From WHSO01 sp963732875 (GTDB lineage: Bacteria > Pseudomonadota > Alphaproteobacteria > SMXQ01), in NCBI GenBank assembly GCA_963732875.1, contig CAVTBD010000002.1:1736001-1800000 (forward strand): a stretch of DNA of 64,000 nucleotides, given 5' to 3'. Position numbers and translations under genes: made by a program. The notes beneath the pieces were generated by a model. The model did no database searches, was not told the origin of the DNA, and worked only from the letters and a program-made list of their open reading frames with translations. Numbering within the stretch: the first letter of the stretch is position 1; each line of letters starts with the position of its first letter. Below are positions 28,179-37,018 of the stretch, piece by piece.

Positions 28179-28640
28179 GCGGGCGGCAAGCGCGCCGGGA
28201 ATCGGACACGGGCTCGCGGTCGCACGTCCTGGTTCGGACATGCGCGGGCGTCGGCGCTGAAACACCACCTTGGCGCCTGGAATCCCTGGGAGGTAAGGGG
28301 TGGGTCGGGGAGCTGCCGCGGGGTGTCCCGTTCGGATTTCAGCGTTTAGTCCGCCCACATCTTTTAAGCCTTCCTCCCGCCGTCGCTGCGACGCGCGGTA
28401 TACCGGAAAGAGGGTGAAAGCGCCGCAGCTTGGCTGGGAAGCGCCCGCGCACTCTCCGATACGGGCCTTCCACCCAACGGGGCGGACGGCCTGTCGGACT
28501 CTTGGCCAGCGTCCGGACGCCGACAAATGAATACGACTCAGGCACCATAGCAGAAGAACAAAAACAGAACAAGTTTTTTCTGCACCGCCCCACATCGCGG
28601 CCGCGCCCTTGACGTCACGACCGCCCGGCCCGATTTCTGG

Positions 28641-28649
28641 TGTGGATAA
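28641..28649 (-). promoter_or_regulatory. Perfect DnaA box upstream of nrdJ
   Basis: The minus strand reads TTATCCACA, the DnaA consensus. A second box with one mismatch (TTATCCCCA) is at 28678-28686 on the same strand and a weaker one (GTTTCCACA) at 28740-28748. Three boxes within 110 bp, about 120 bp upstream of the nrdJ promoter, suggest DnaA control of nucleotide supply. Confidence 0.6.
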
Positions 28650-28677
28650 CCCGGTGGACGAGCTATCCCCCGTTCCG

Positions 28678-28686
28678 TGGGGATAA
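28678..28686 (-). promoter_or_regulatory. DnaA-like box with one mismatch
   Basis: The minus strand reads TTATCCCCA, one base from consensus. It has the same orientation as the perfect box at 28641, with starts 37 bases apart. Confidence 0.5.
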
Positions 28687-28765
28687 CGGGCATAAGCCGA
28701 ATACCGGCACGCGCCCAAAGGCTTGCCCGGCGGACCGGATGTGGAAACAGAACAGGAACATTAGA

Positions 28766-28794
28766 TTGACGGGAGCCGGACCGGTTCCTAGAAT
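28766..28794 (+). promoter_or_regulatory. nrdJ: Sigma70-type promoter for nrdJ
   Basis: TTGACG at 28766-28771, a spacer of exactly 17 bases, then TAGAAT at 28789-28794. Each hexamer is one base from consensus. Predicted start is near 28801, about 130 bases before the nrdJ ATG. Confidence 0.6.
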
Positions 28795-28930
28795 ACCTGC
28801 CCTCGACCCCCGGTTGATTTGTTTTAGGATTGTTTTTCAGTCTGTTAGGGGGAAACCGGCAGCGCCGCCGCAGATAGTCGCGCGGGCGCCGCCGTGCTTG
28901 CCGACCAACGCGTAACCAACGGAGCCGTCC

Positions 28931-31347
28931 ATGACCGCCGTCTCGGCCATCTCCCAGCAGATCTGGGACATGAAGTACCGCCTCAAGGACGCCACCGGGG
29001 CGGCTGTGGACAAGACCGTGGCCGACACCTGGGCCCGGATCGCCCATGCGCTGGCCGAGGGCGAGGCGCCGGAAGCCCGCGCGGTCTGGGCCGAGCGCTT
29101 CGAGGGCGCGCTCCGGGACTTCGAGTTCCTGCCCGCCGGGCGCGTCATCGCCGGCGCCGGCACCGGGCGCAACGTGACCCTGTTCAACTGCTTCGTCATG
29201 GGCACCATCCCCGACGACATGTCGGGCATCTTCGCCCACCTGCGCGAAGCCGCGCTGACCATGCAGCAGGGCGGCGGCATCGGCTACGACTTCTCGACGC
29301 TCCGCCCCAAGGGCGCGCCGGTGAAGGGCGTCGGCGCCGACGCCTCGGGGCCGCTCTCGTTCATGGACGTGTGGGACGCCATGTGCCGCACCATCATGAG
29401 CGCGGGCTCGCGCCGCGGCGCCATGATGGGCACCATGCGCTGCGACCATCCCGACATCGAGGCCTTCATCGAGGCCAAGCGCGAGCCCGGGCGGCTGCGC
29501 ATGTTCAATCTCTCGGTGCTGGTGACCGACGCCTTCATGCAGGCGGTGAAGGACGGCGGGCCGTGGGAGCTGAAGTTCGACGGCACCACCTTCCGCACCG
29601 TCGAGGCGCGCGAGCTGTGGGACAGGATCATGCGCGCGACCTACGCCTATGCCGAGCCGGGCGTGATCTTCATCGACCGCATCAACCGCGCCAACAACCT
29701 CCATTACGCCGAGACCATCGCCGCCACCAACCCGTGCGGCGAGCAGCCGCTGCCGCCCTACGGCGCGTGCCTGCTGGGCTCGTTCAATCTCGCGCGCTTG
29801 GTGCGCGAACCGTTCACCGAGAACGCGCGCCTCGACATCGAGCGCCTCCGTGAGGTGGTGCCGCTCGCGGTGCGCATGCTCGACAACGCCATCGACGTCT
29901 CGCGCTTCCCGCTCGACGCCCAGGCCGAGGAAGCCCGCGCCAAGCGCCGCATCGGGCTCGGCGTCACCGGGCTCGCCGACGCGCTGATCATGTGCCGGGC
30001 GCGCTACGGCTCCGACGCGGCGATCAGGCTCGCGGGCGAATGGATGCGCGAGATCGAGCGCGCCGCCTACCTCGCCTCGGCCGAGCTCGCCGCCGAGAAG
30101 GGCGCGTTCCCGCTCTACGACGCCGACAAGTACCTCGCCGGCGAGATGATCGGGAAGCTCGACGCCGACGTGCGCGCCGCGATCGAGAAGCACGGCATCC
30201 GCAACGCGCTGCTCACCTCGATCGCGCCGACCGGCACCATCTCGCTGTTCGCCGACAACGTCTCCTCGGGCCTCGAGCCGGTGTTCAGCTTCTCCTACAC
30301 CCGCCACATCCTGCAGCCCGACGGCTCGCGCAAGGACGAGGAGGTGTCCGACTACGCCTACCGGCTCTTCCGCCGCATCTTCGGCGAGAAGGCCGAGCTG
30401 CCGTCCTACTTCGTCGACGCCCAGCGGCTCACGCCGCCCGAGCACGTGGTCATGCAGGCGGCGATCCAGAAGTACGTCGACAGCTCGATCTCCAAGACCA
30501 TCAACGTGCCCGCCGACATCGACTTCGAGGCGTTCAAGGACGTCTACGCCCAGGCCTACGAGCTGGGCTGCAAGGGCTGCACCACCTACCGCCCCAACGA
30601 CGTCACCGGCGCGGTGCTGGAGGTCAGGAAGCCCGAGCCCGAGGTGGCGGCCGAGGCTCGCCGAGCGCGCCGAGGCCGAGGAGGCCGCCAAGGCCGAGGC
30701 CGACCTGCAGGGCGCTGGAGGACGAGGGCCAGGAGGAGCTGCCGCTGGGCGCGCCGCCGGCGCGCCACCACGATCCGTTCGAGGCGGGCGGCGTGGTCTA
30801 CATGACCCAGCCGCTCGACCGGCCGGGCGCGCTCCAGGGCCAGACCTACAAGCTCAAGTGGCCGGAATCGGACCACGCCATCTACATCACCATCAACGAC
30901 ATCATCCAGGACGGGCGCCGGCGCCCGTTCGAGATCTTCATCAACTCGAAGAACATGGACCATTACGCCTGGACGGTCGGGCTGACGCGCATGATCTCGG
31001 CGGTGTTCCGGCGCGGCGGCGACGTCTCGTTCGTGGTCGAGGAGCTGAAGGCGGTGTTCGACCCGCGCGGCGGCCAGTGGATGGACGGGCGCTACGTGCC
31101 CTCGCTGCTCGCGGCCATCGGCAACGTGATCGAGCACCACCTGATCGACATCGGCTTCATGCAGGGCAAGGGCGAGATCGCCGCCAAGGCGCGCGAGCTG
31201 GCCGAGCTCAAGGCCACCGCCGCGGGCGGCGGGCCGGGCGGCAGGGTCACGGCGCTGCGCCAGTGCCCCAAGTGCGGCGAGGCCGGGATGATCAAGCAGG
31301 AAGGCTGCGACCTGTGCCTCTCCTGCGGCCACTCCAAATGCGCGTAG
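28931..31347 (+). CDS. nrdJ: B12-dependent (class II) ribonucleotide reductase (two frameshifts in the linker)
   Basis: The large reading from MTAVSAISQQIWDMKYRLKD holds the catalytic barrel: NVTLFNCFVMG, MQQGGGIGYDFSTLRPKG, NPCGEQPLPPYGACLLGSFN (radical and redox cysteines) and the SIAPTGTISLFADNVSSGLEP loop. It passes KGCTTYRPND and then meets an Ala/Glu-rich linker where the frame shifts twice (extra G at 30656 and at 30710-30712). The last frame carries the C-terminal domain, including the cysteine-rich end CPKCGEAGMIKQEGCDLC, to the stop at 31347. Corrected length is about 805 residues. It reduces ribonucleotides using adenosylcobalamin, which the adenosyltransferase at 12.5 kb can supply. 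Confidence 0.93.
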
Positions 31348-31356
31348 GGCGCTAGC

Positions 31357-31375
31357 TCCGCCCGGACCGGGCGGA
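31357..31375. terminator. Hairpin just after nrdJ, possible terminator
   Basis: TCCGCCCGG and CCGGGCGGA form a perfect inverted repeat with only one base between, nine bases after the nrdJ stop. There is no U-run, so termination strength is uncertain. Confidence 0.4.
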
Positions 31376-31460
31376 CGGACAGCTTCCGGTTCCGTTTGGG
31401 CACGGTTCCGCGATAGAGTGCCCGTCGCCAGACAGGGCCAACCACCGGGGAGCACGTGGC

Positions 31461-31905
31461 ATGTCCACAACCGCCTGGGTCGTCATCGGGGTGATCGTCG
31501 CCGTCGTCGCGTGGATCGCCTTGGTCTAAACGGCCTCGTTGCCATGCGCCAACGGGTCAACAGGCGTTTTCCGACATCGACGTGCAGCTCCGGCAGCGCC
31601 ACGAACTGGTCCCCAACCTGGTCGAGACCGTGAAGGGCTACGCCGCGCACGAAAGCGGCACGCTCGAAGCGGTCGTCAAGGCACGCAATTCCGCCATGGC
31701 GGCCCAGGGCCCGGCGGCCCAGGGCGCGGCGGAGAACATGCTGACCGGCGCGCTGCGCCAGCTGTTCGAGCTGTCGGAGTCCATCCCAACCTCAAGGCGA
31801 ACTCCATACCGGCTCCAGAGGATCTTTCCGACCTCGAGAACAAGATCGCCGCCGCGCGCCGCTTCTTCAACAACGCCGTCCAGGAATAAAACAATGGCAT
31901 CCTGA
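31461..31905 (+). pseudogene. Degraded lemA
   Basis: The ATG at 31461 opens MSTTAWVVIGVIVAVVAWIALV, the LemA membrane anchor, but a TAA follows at once where LemA has YNGLV (a C is missing). The family text then returns in pieces in other frames: RQRHELVPNLVETVKGYAAH, then FELSESIPNL, then DLSDLENKIAAARRFFNNAVQE. At least four single-base losses and a TAC to TAA change near 31888 are needed to explain it, and the C-terminal third of LemA (about 60 residues) is absent. With this many lesions plus truncation I read it as true gene decay, unlike the single-indel genes elsewhere in the window. Confidence 0.85.
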
Positions 31906-31951
31906 AGCTGCTCCGCGATTGCTGAGTGCGACTTTAACAAGTCATTGGCAA

Positions 31952-32482
31952 TCACCACCCCTCCCGCACCCGTTTCGCCAGCGCGTGCAGCGGCCCGTCC
32001 GGGAGGCCGAACGCGTCGAGGTGGCGGATCGTGTTCTCGAGATAGTCGACGTTGCTGCCGCCCTCGCCATGGCTCACGCGGATGATGCGCGCCGCCTGTT
32101 CCGGTTCGACGCGCCCGGCGTATTGCGGATGGGTGCGGTCGACCACGTAGGTCTCCGCCGCAACGCGCGTCCCGTCGCCGAGGGTGAGCGCGACCGTGCG
32201 GCGGTGATAGACCTCGGTCACGCGCTCGCGCGCGTCGAGATAGGCGAGCACGTCCTTCGCCTCCGCCGCCGCGACGCGGTAGGCGAGGCCGCGGCAGGCG
32301 CCGCCGCGGTCGAGGCCGAGCACCAGGCCGGGCCGCTCCAGGGTGCCGCGCCACACCTGCGACCATACGCACAGCGCGCGGTGGCGGCCCCGCAGCAGGC
32401 CGTCCGCCCGCGCCGTGAAGTCGAAGCCCGGCTTCCACATCAGGGAGCCGTAGCCGAAGATCCAGAGATCGCGTGCCGTCAT
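31952..32482 (-). CDS. chaC: ChaC-type gamma-glutamylcyclotransferase
   Basis: A 176-residue cytoplasmic enzyme from the ATG at 32482. It starts MTARDLWIFGYGSLMWKPGF, with the substrate loop GYGSLMW; VYHRRTVALTLGDGTRV and the C-terminal GEGGSNVDYLENTIRHL block are typical of ChaC. The catalytic Glu is expected in the middle (LDARERVTEVY). It degrades glutathione to 5-oxoproline and Cys-Gly. It is divergent from the DUF2125 gene, an order common in Rhodospirillales-type genomes. Confidence 0.92.
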   Translation of the reverse strand: MTARDLWIFGYGSLMWKPGFDFTARADGLLRGRHRALCVWSQVWRGTLERPGLVLGLDRGGACRGLAYRVAAAEAKDVLAYLDARERVTEVYHRRTVALTLGDGTRVAAETYVVDRTHPQYAGRVEPEQAARIIRVSHGEGGSNVDYLENTIRHLDAFGLPDGPLHALAKRVREGW

Positions 32483-32602
32483 CGCCCGTACCGTCGCGCC
32501 CGGCGGGCGCTTTATCCCGTTCCCCTTTCCCGCTAGAGTGCCAAACCAGCCGCGCGCGACCGCGCGCCGCCGCCGCTCATGTAACCCCGGTGACTCGAAC
32601 TC

Positions 32603-33652
32603 GTGGCAAGCCGCTTCTCCCCGCGCATCGTCTATTGGGCCTTCGCCCTGTTCCTGGTAGCCGTCGCCGGCCTGACCGGCCTGTGGTTCGTCGGCGCCAA
32701 CCTGGTGCGCGAGCACATCGCCGCGACCGGCCGCGCGCTCGCGGGCGACGGCGGCACGTTCCGGGTCGATACGCTGCACATCACCGGCTTCCCGTTCCGC
32801 TTCGACGCCGCGCTCGGCGGCATCACCGTGGCCGGACGCGATTCCCAGGGCGCCTGGGAATGGCGCGCCGACAGGGCGCTGGTGCACCTCTCGCCGTGGC
32901 TGAGCCGCGACGCCACCTTCGACCTTGCCGGTACCCACAAGCTGCGCTTCCACGTCGGCCGCCTGCCGCTCGATCTCGAGGTCAAGGCGGTGTCCGCGCC
33001 GGGCGAGATCCGCATGGGCGAGAACGGCAAGCCGCACCTGCTCAGGATCGCGCCCGCGGGCCTGACCGCGCGCGAGGTCACCACCGGCTCGCGCCTCGCG
33101 GCCGACGGCGCCAACCTGCAGCTGTTCCTCTACCCCGAGCACAAGGCCGCCAACACCGAGCCCTCGGCGGGCATGCTGCTGGAGCTTTCCGGCGTCGACC
33201 TGCCCGACAAGCTCGCCGGGTTCCTCGGCCCCAAGCTCGACAAGCTTTCCGCCGAGGTGCAGGTGCTGTCCGACCTGCCGGTGCCGGTCAACCGCCAGAA
33301 CCTCGCGCGCTGGCGCGAGGGCGGCGGCTCGATCGAGGTACGCAACCTCGCGCTCCAGTGGGGACCGCTGCACGTGGACGGCTCGGGCACGATGACCCTC
33401 GATCCCGGCCTGCAGCCGGAAGCCTCGTTCGCCGCGCGCATGAGCGGCTTCGAGGAGACCGCCAACGCGCTGGTGACGGCGGGGCTGATCCGCGAGCAGG
33501 ACGCCGAGACGGTCAAGCTGCTGCTGTCGCTGATGGCGCGCCGCAACGCGCCGGGCGAGGCCGCCGAGATCCGCGTGCCGATCTCGATCCAGGAGCACAC
33601 CATCTTCGTCGGCCCGGCGCGGCTCGCGCGCATGCCGACCATCCGCTGGTAG
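32603..33652 (+). CDS. DUF2125 protein
   Basis: A 349-residue protein from a GTG at 32603. One N-terminal membrane helix (VYWAFALFLVAVAGLTGLWF) is followed by a periplasmic region with the DUF2125 pattern: TFRVDTLHITGFPFRFDA, WEWRADRALVHLSPW and KLRFHVGRLPL. The body is beta-rich and has no enzyme motif. Its relatives usually lie between chaC and the prephenate dehydrogenase gene. The fold recalls AsmA-like lipid-handling proteins, but this is inference. Confidence 0.87.
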   Translation: MASRFSPRIVYWAFALFLVAVAGLTGLWFVGANLVREHIAATGRALAGDGGTFRVDTLHITGFPFRFDAALGGITVAGRDSQGAWEWRADRALVHLSPWLSRDATFDLAGTHKLRFHVGRLPLDLEVKAVSAPGEIRMGENGKPHLLRIAPAGLTAREVTTGSRLAADGANLQLFLYPEHKAANTEPSAGMLLELSGVDLPDKLAGFLGPKLDKLSAEVQVLSDLPVPVNRQNLARWREGGGSIEVRNLALQWGPLHVDGSGTMTLDPGLQPEASFAARMSGFEETANALVTAGLIREQDAETVKLLLSLMARRNAPGEAAEIRVPISIQEHTIFVGPARLARMPTIRW

Positions 33653-33690
33653 CGGCTTCCCCTTAACAGAATTCGTCGCCGACCACGATC

Positions 33691-33801
33691 CCGGAGAAGC
33701 CGGTCGAGATCGCGGCCAAGGTCGCCGCTCATGGCCGGTACGTCACCTTCCAGATGGCGGAGGCCGCCGTGCCTCGCGATCTGTTCCCGGCCATCCGGAA
33801 A
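33691..33801 (+). pseudogene. C-terminal remnant of an IS1380-like transposase
   Basis: A plus-strand reading in the gap between the DUF2125 gene and tyrC gives EIAAKVAAHGRYVTFQMAEA then VPRDLFPAIRK. This matches the C-terminal pattern I know from IS1380-group DDE transposases (AKV-HGRYV-FQMAEVAVPR-LF). Nothing upstream continues it and no inverted ends or target duplication are seen, so only a scrap is left. The match is from memory of the family, not a search. Confidence 0.6.
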
Positions 33802-33897
33802 AAACAACCATGGATGGCCGGGTGTCATGCGAATGCGGGCTCGCACGACCCCGGGCATGACGAAATAGGGAAAACGCGCGGGCGTGCCGTGAGCGAT

Positions 33898-34815
33898 TTA
33901 CGCCTGGCCGGCCTCGACGATGGCGCGGCGGATGGCGCGGGTGCGCGTGAACCAGTCCTCCAGCGCCTTGCCGTCGCCGTAGCGGATCGCGCGCTGGAGC
34001 GCGGTCAGGTCCTCGTCGAAGCGGCCGAGGATCTCCAGCACCGCCTCCTTGTTGGCGAGGAAGATGTCGCGCCACATCACCGGATCGGACGCGGCGATGC
34101 GGGTGAAGTCGCGGAAGCCCGAGGCGGCGAACTTGATGACCTCCTGCTGAAGGTGGTTCTCGAGCTCGGTCGCGGTGCCGACGATGGTGTAGGCGATCAG
34201 GTGCGGCAGGTGCGAGGTGATGGCGAGCACCATGTCGTGGTGGCGCGGGTCCATCCGGTCCACCAGGCTGCCGGCGGCGCGCCACAGCGCGGCGACGCGC
34301 GCGACCGCGGCCTCGTCGGTGCCGGGCGGCGGGGTGAGGATGCACCAGCGCCCCTCGAACAGCTCGGCGAAGCCCGCTTCGGGGCCCGAGTTCTCGGTGC
34401 CGGCGACCGGATGGGCCGGCACGAAATGGACGTTTGCGGGCAGGTGCGGCGCGATCTGGGCGATCACGCCCTGCTTGACCGAGCCGACGTCGGTGACGAT
34501 GGCGCCCGGTTGAAGGGCGGGCCCAATGGCCTCGGCGACCGGACCGCAGGCGCCGACGGGCGTCGCGATCACCACCAGCTCGGCACCCTCGACCGCCCTG
34601 GCCGGGTCTTCCTCGGCGCGGTCGATGAAGCCGAGCTCGAGCGCCTTGGCGCGCGTCTCCGCCGTGCGCGCGACGCCGACGATTTCCGTCGCCAGGCCGT
34701 CGCGGCGCATCGCCCAGGCGAGCGACGAGCCGATCAGGCCGAGGCCGATGATGGCGACCCGCCCGAAGCGGGCTTCCGGCGCGATTTCGCGCGGGCGCTT
34801 GGCGGGCTCAGCCAT
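33898..34815 (-). CDS. tyrC: Prephenate/arogenate dehydrogenase
   Basis: A 305-residue NAD(P)-dependent enzyme. The nucleotide site is VAIIGLGLIGSSLAWAMRR; VIATPVGACGPV, VTDVGSVKQGV and the catalytic-histidine region FVPAHPVAGTENSGPEAG follow, and LAITSHLPHLIAYTIVGTA covers the dimer helices. It oxidises prephenate (or arogenate) on the way to tyrosine. Its start overlaps the end of hisC by eight bases, so it is the last gene of the leftward set chorismate mutase-hisC-tyrC. Confidence 0.93.
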   Translation of the reverse strand: MAEPAKRPREIAPEARFGRVAIIGLGLIGSSLAWAMRRDGLATEIVGVARTAETRAKALELGFIDRAEEDPARAVEGAELVVIATPVGACGPVAEAIGPALQPGAIVTDVGSVKQGVIAQIAPHLPANVHFVPAHPVAGTENSGPEAGFAELFEGRWCILTPPPGTDEAAVARVAALWRAAGSLVDRMDPRHHDMVLAITSHLPHLIAYTIVGTATELENHLQQEVIKFAASGFRDFTRIAASDPVMWRDIFLANKEAVLEILGRFDEDLTALQRAIRYGDGKALEDWFTRTRAIRRAIVEAGQA

Positions 34816-35921
34816 GGGCGGCGTCCTTCTCCGCCATGAATTCGGCGAGCGCGGCGCACACCGCCTCGCATTCGGGCGCGAGGCCGACGGTGATGCGCAG
34901 GCTGTCCGGCAGGCCGTAGCCCGCCATGCGCCGCACGATGATGCCGCGCGCTTTCAGGAAGGCGTCGGCCGCTTCCGCCCGGGCGGTACCGCCCGGAAAG
35001 CGCGCCAGCACGAAATTGCCCGCCGACGGCGGCACCGTGAGGCCCGCCGCGCGCAGGGCGTCCGTCATCTTCGCGCGCATGGCCGCGTTGTGGCGCACCG
35101 CCTTGTCGAAATGGTCGCGGTCGGCGAGCGCGGCGATGCCCGCCGCCTGGGCCGCGGTCGAGACGTTGAACGGCATGCGCAGGCGGTTGAGCACATCGAC
35201 GATATGGGCGGGCCCGTAGGCCCAGCCGATGCGTAGGCCGCCCAGCCCGAAGATCTTGGAGAAGGTGCGCGTCATCACGACGTTGTCGTTGTCGTTCACC
35301 AGCGCGATGCCGGCGTCGTAGTCGTCCGCGGTGACGAACTCGGCATAGGCCGAATTCGATCACCAGGATCACCCCCGCGGGCAGTGCCTTGCGCAGGCGC
35401 CGGAGCGCGGCCGCGTCGAGGTAGCTGCCGGTCGGGTTGTTGGGGTTGGCGATGTAGCACAGGCGCGTGCGGTTGCCCGCGCGCGCGGCGAGCGCGTCCA
35501 CGTCGGCGGTCAGGTTCTTCTCCGGTACCTTGACCGGCACCGCGCCCACCGAGCGGGCGGCGATGGGATAGATCAGGAAACCGTGCTCGGAATAGAGCAC
35601 CTCGTCGCCCTCGCCCGCGTAGCCGCGCGCCATCAGGCCGAGGAGTTCGTCGGAGCCGGCGCCGCACACGATGCGCGCGGGGTCGAGGCCGAAGCGCGCG
35701 CCGATCGCCTGACGCAGCGCGACCGAGCCGCCGTCGGGGTAGCGCGCGAGCGATGCCGCCGCATCCTCGAACGCGGCGACTGCTAGAGGTGACGGGCCGA
35801 GCGCGCCCTCGTTGGAGGAGAGCTTGATGACCTGCGCCCTGCCCTCGATCTTCGACTGGCCGCCCTGGTAGGGTGCGATCTCGAGGATGCCCGGGCGCGG
35901 CGCGATGGGACGCTCGCTCAC
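34808..35921 (-). CDS. hisC: Histidinol-phosphate/aromatic aminotransferase (one-base frameshift in the sequence)
   Basis: The frame from MSERPIAPRPGILEIAPYQG runs to LPAGVILVIE at 35356 and continues one frame over as SAYAEFVTADDYDAGIALVN to 34808. Removing one A from GAATTC (35355-35356) rejoins about 370 residues. Fold type I motifs: SSNEGALGPSP, IANPNNPTGSYL and the PLP lysine in TFSKIFGLGGLRIGW. Standing between chorismate mutase and tyrC it may serve tyrosine and phenylalanine transamination as well as histidine synthesis. It overlaps the chorismate mutase stop by four bases. A base error is likely. Confidence 0.9.
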
Positions 35922-36784
35922 GACTGCCTCCCTATCCCCTCGAGTTTCAGCGGCACGGCATAGGCGCCGATCACGGTGACGTGGCGCGCGGTATCGCCGA
36001 GCTTGCCCGAAAGCGTCCTGAGCGCGGGCGCGGCCGGTTCGATGAAGCCGTCCACTTCCGCGAGATGGAGATTGCCGCCGGCGCCGCGCGAGGCGGCGAA
36101 ATGCACGATGAAGCCGGCGTCCGCCAGCGCCCGGGTAATGGCGGTGCGGCTCATCGGCTCGCGCGTCTCGATGACGACCAGCGAGCGGTCGTCGCCCGAC
36201 GGCTCAGGGATCATGGCGGCAACCGCGAGCCCGTCGCGCGCGCTGCCGAGCGGCGAGAGGCCTTCGGCCACGGGCAGGCGCGCGACCACGCGCGGCACGC
36301 CGGCGCCGTCAGTGGCGAGGCGCGACCACCACGGGTCGGGCTCCTCGACCCCCGGGAACGGCACGATGGCGACGCTGGCGCTACCCGAGGCCACCAGGGC
36401 GAGCGCCTGCACCGGCCCGGCGGCGCCGGTCATCGGCGTCGACACGCCGTACTGGGTGCGCGCGAGGCCCCAACAGGAAGGCCCGCTCTCCGGGGCGCTG
36501 ACGGCGACGGAAAACGGGCCCTGCAGGCGCAGTGCCGCGGACATGATCTCGCGCCAGATGCGCACCACGGCGAGCGGATCGACGCCATCGCCGGCGCGCG
36601 CCACCAGGCGGCGCAGCACCTCGGCCTCGCGGCCCGGGCGCAGCAGCGGCGCGCCGACGCCGGCCTTGAGCGGCGCGATCTCGGCCGCGATGCGGGCGCG
36701 CCGCGTCAGCAGGTCGAGCAATGCGTCGTCGAGGCGGTCGATCTCGCCGCGCAGATCGTTCAGGGTCGGGCCGGGCTCCGCCAT
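35918..36784 (-). CDS. Chorismate mutase with PDT-like C-terminal region
   Basis: A 288-residue protein from the ATG at 36784; an ATG at 36808 would add eight residues. The AroQ domain occupies about residues 5-90 (LRGEIDRLDDALLDLLTRRARI, then WREIMSAALRLQG). The following 200 residues resemble a prephenate dehydratase-like arrangement ending in an ACT-like segment (SLVVIETREPMSRTAITRAL), but I do not see the usual TRF catalytic motif, so dehydratase activity is doubtful. It makes prephenate from chorismate, feeding the hisC and tyrC products encoded next to it. Confidence 0.85.
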   Translation of the reverse strand: MAEPGPTLNDLRGEIDRLDDALLDLLTRRARIAAEIAPLKAGVGAPLLRPGREAEVLRRLVARAGDGVDPLAVVRIWREIMSAALRLQGPFSVAVSAPESGPSCWGLARTQYGVSTPMTGAAGPVQALALVASGSASVAIVPFPGVEEPDPWWSRLATDGAGVPRVVARLPVAEGLSPLGSARDGLAVAAMIPEPSGDDRSLVVIETREPMSRTAITRALADAGFIVHFAASRGAGGNLHLAEVDGFIEPAAPALRTLSGKLGDTARHVTVIGAYAVPLKLEGIGRQS

Positions 36785-36899
36785 GGGTTCGCTTTTCCGA
36801 AGTGGCATCGAAACGGGACCCGCGCGCCGGCGGGCGCGGAGGGCCCCGAAAACAGGTCGCTAGTCTTAATGGCAAGAGCCTGTAAAATCAAAGAAAACG

Positions 36900-36981
36900 T
36901 TGACATCGGCGGGGTTCCTCCTTAGCAATCGGCTCCTTCCAGGCTTATCTTCCGGCGGGACGCGCGGGGCCGTTTCGGCCC
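36900..36981 (+). promoter_or_regulatory. Possible promoter and leader hairpin of metX
   Basis: TTGACA at 36900-36905 is a perfect -35; the hexamer 17 bases on, TAGCAA (36923-36928), is a weak -10. A GGGCCG-TTT-CGGCCC hairpin is at 36967-36981, between this and the metX ATG at 37019. I looked for a SAM-II riboswitch, common ahead of methionine genes in this class, and could not find its conserved core. Confidence 0.35.
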
Positions 36982-37018
36982 TTCTGGACACCCGGGGAGT
37001 CGCGAGGCAGCAACGGTT

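Larger units (their letters stand above)
28179..28930 (+). promoter_or_regulatory. 752-bp intergenic leader upstream of nrdJ
   Basis: No gene is supported. The first part (28.18-28.50 kb) is GC-rich and shows nothing I recognise. From 28.53 kb the DNA becomes richer in A and T, with A-runs near 28550 and a T-run near 28573. It then holds two DnaA-type boxes and a good sigma70-type promoter, listed separately. The mRNA leader to the nrdJ ATG would be about 130 bases. I looked for a cobalamin riboswitch or an NrdR-box pair and saw neither. Confidence 0.55.

Noticed and set aside
28179..28930. Cobalamin riboswitch or structured RNA gene ahead of nrdJ
   Set aside because: No B12 box in the right order on either strand, and no match to RNase P, SRP or tmRNA cores.
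28179..28930. Chromosomal replication origin
   Set aside because: There are only two or three DnaA boxes and no typical origin genes beside it; control of nrdJ is a simpler reading, though GC-skew would settle it.
31461..31905. Programmed frameshifting in lemA
   Set aside because: Several unrelated indels and a missing C-terminus do not fit a programmed event, and no slippery site is seen.
36880..37018. SAM-II or other SAM riboswitch ahead of metX
   Set aside because: The leader has a small GC hairpin, but I could not find the conserved riboswitch core or its pseudoknot partner.
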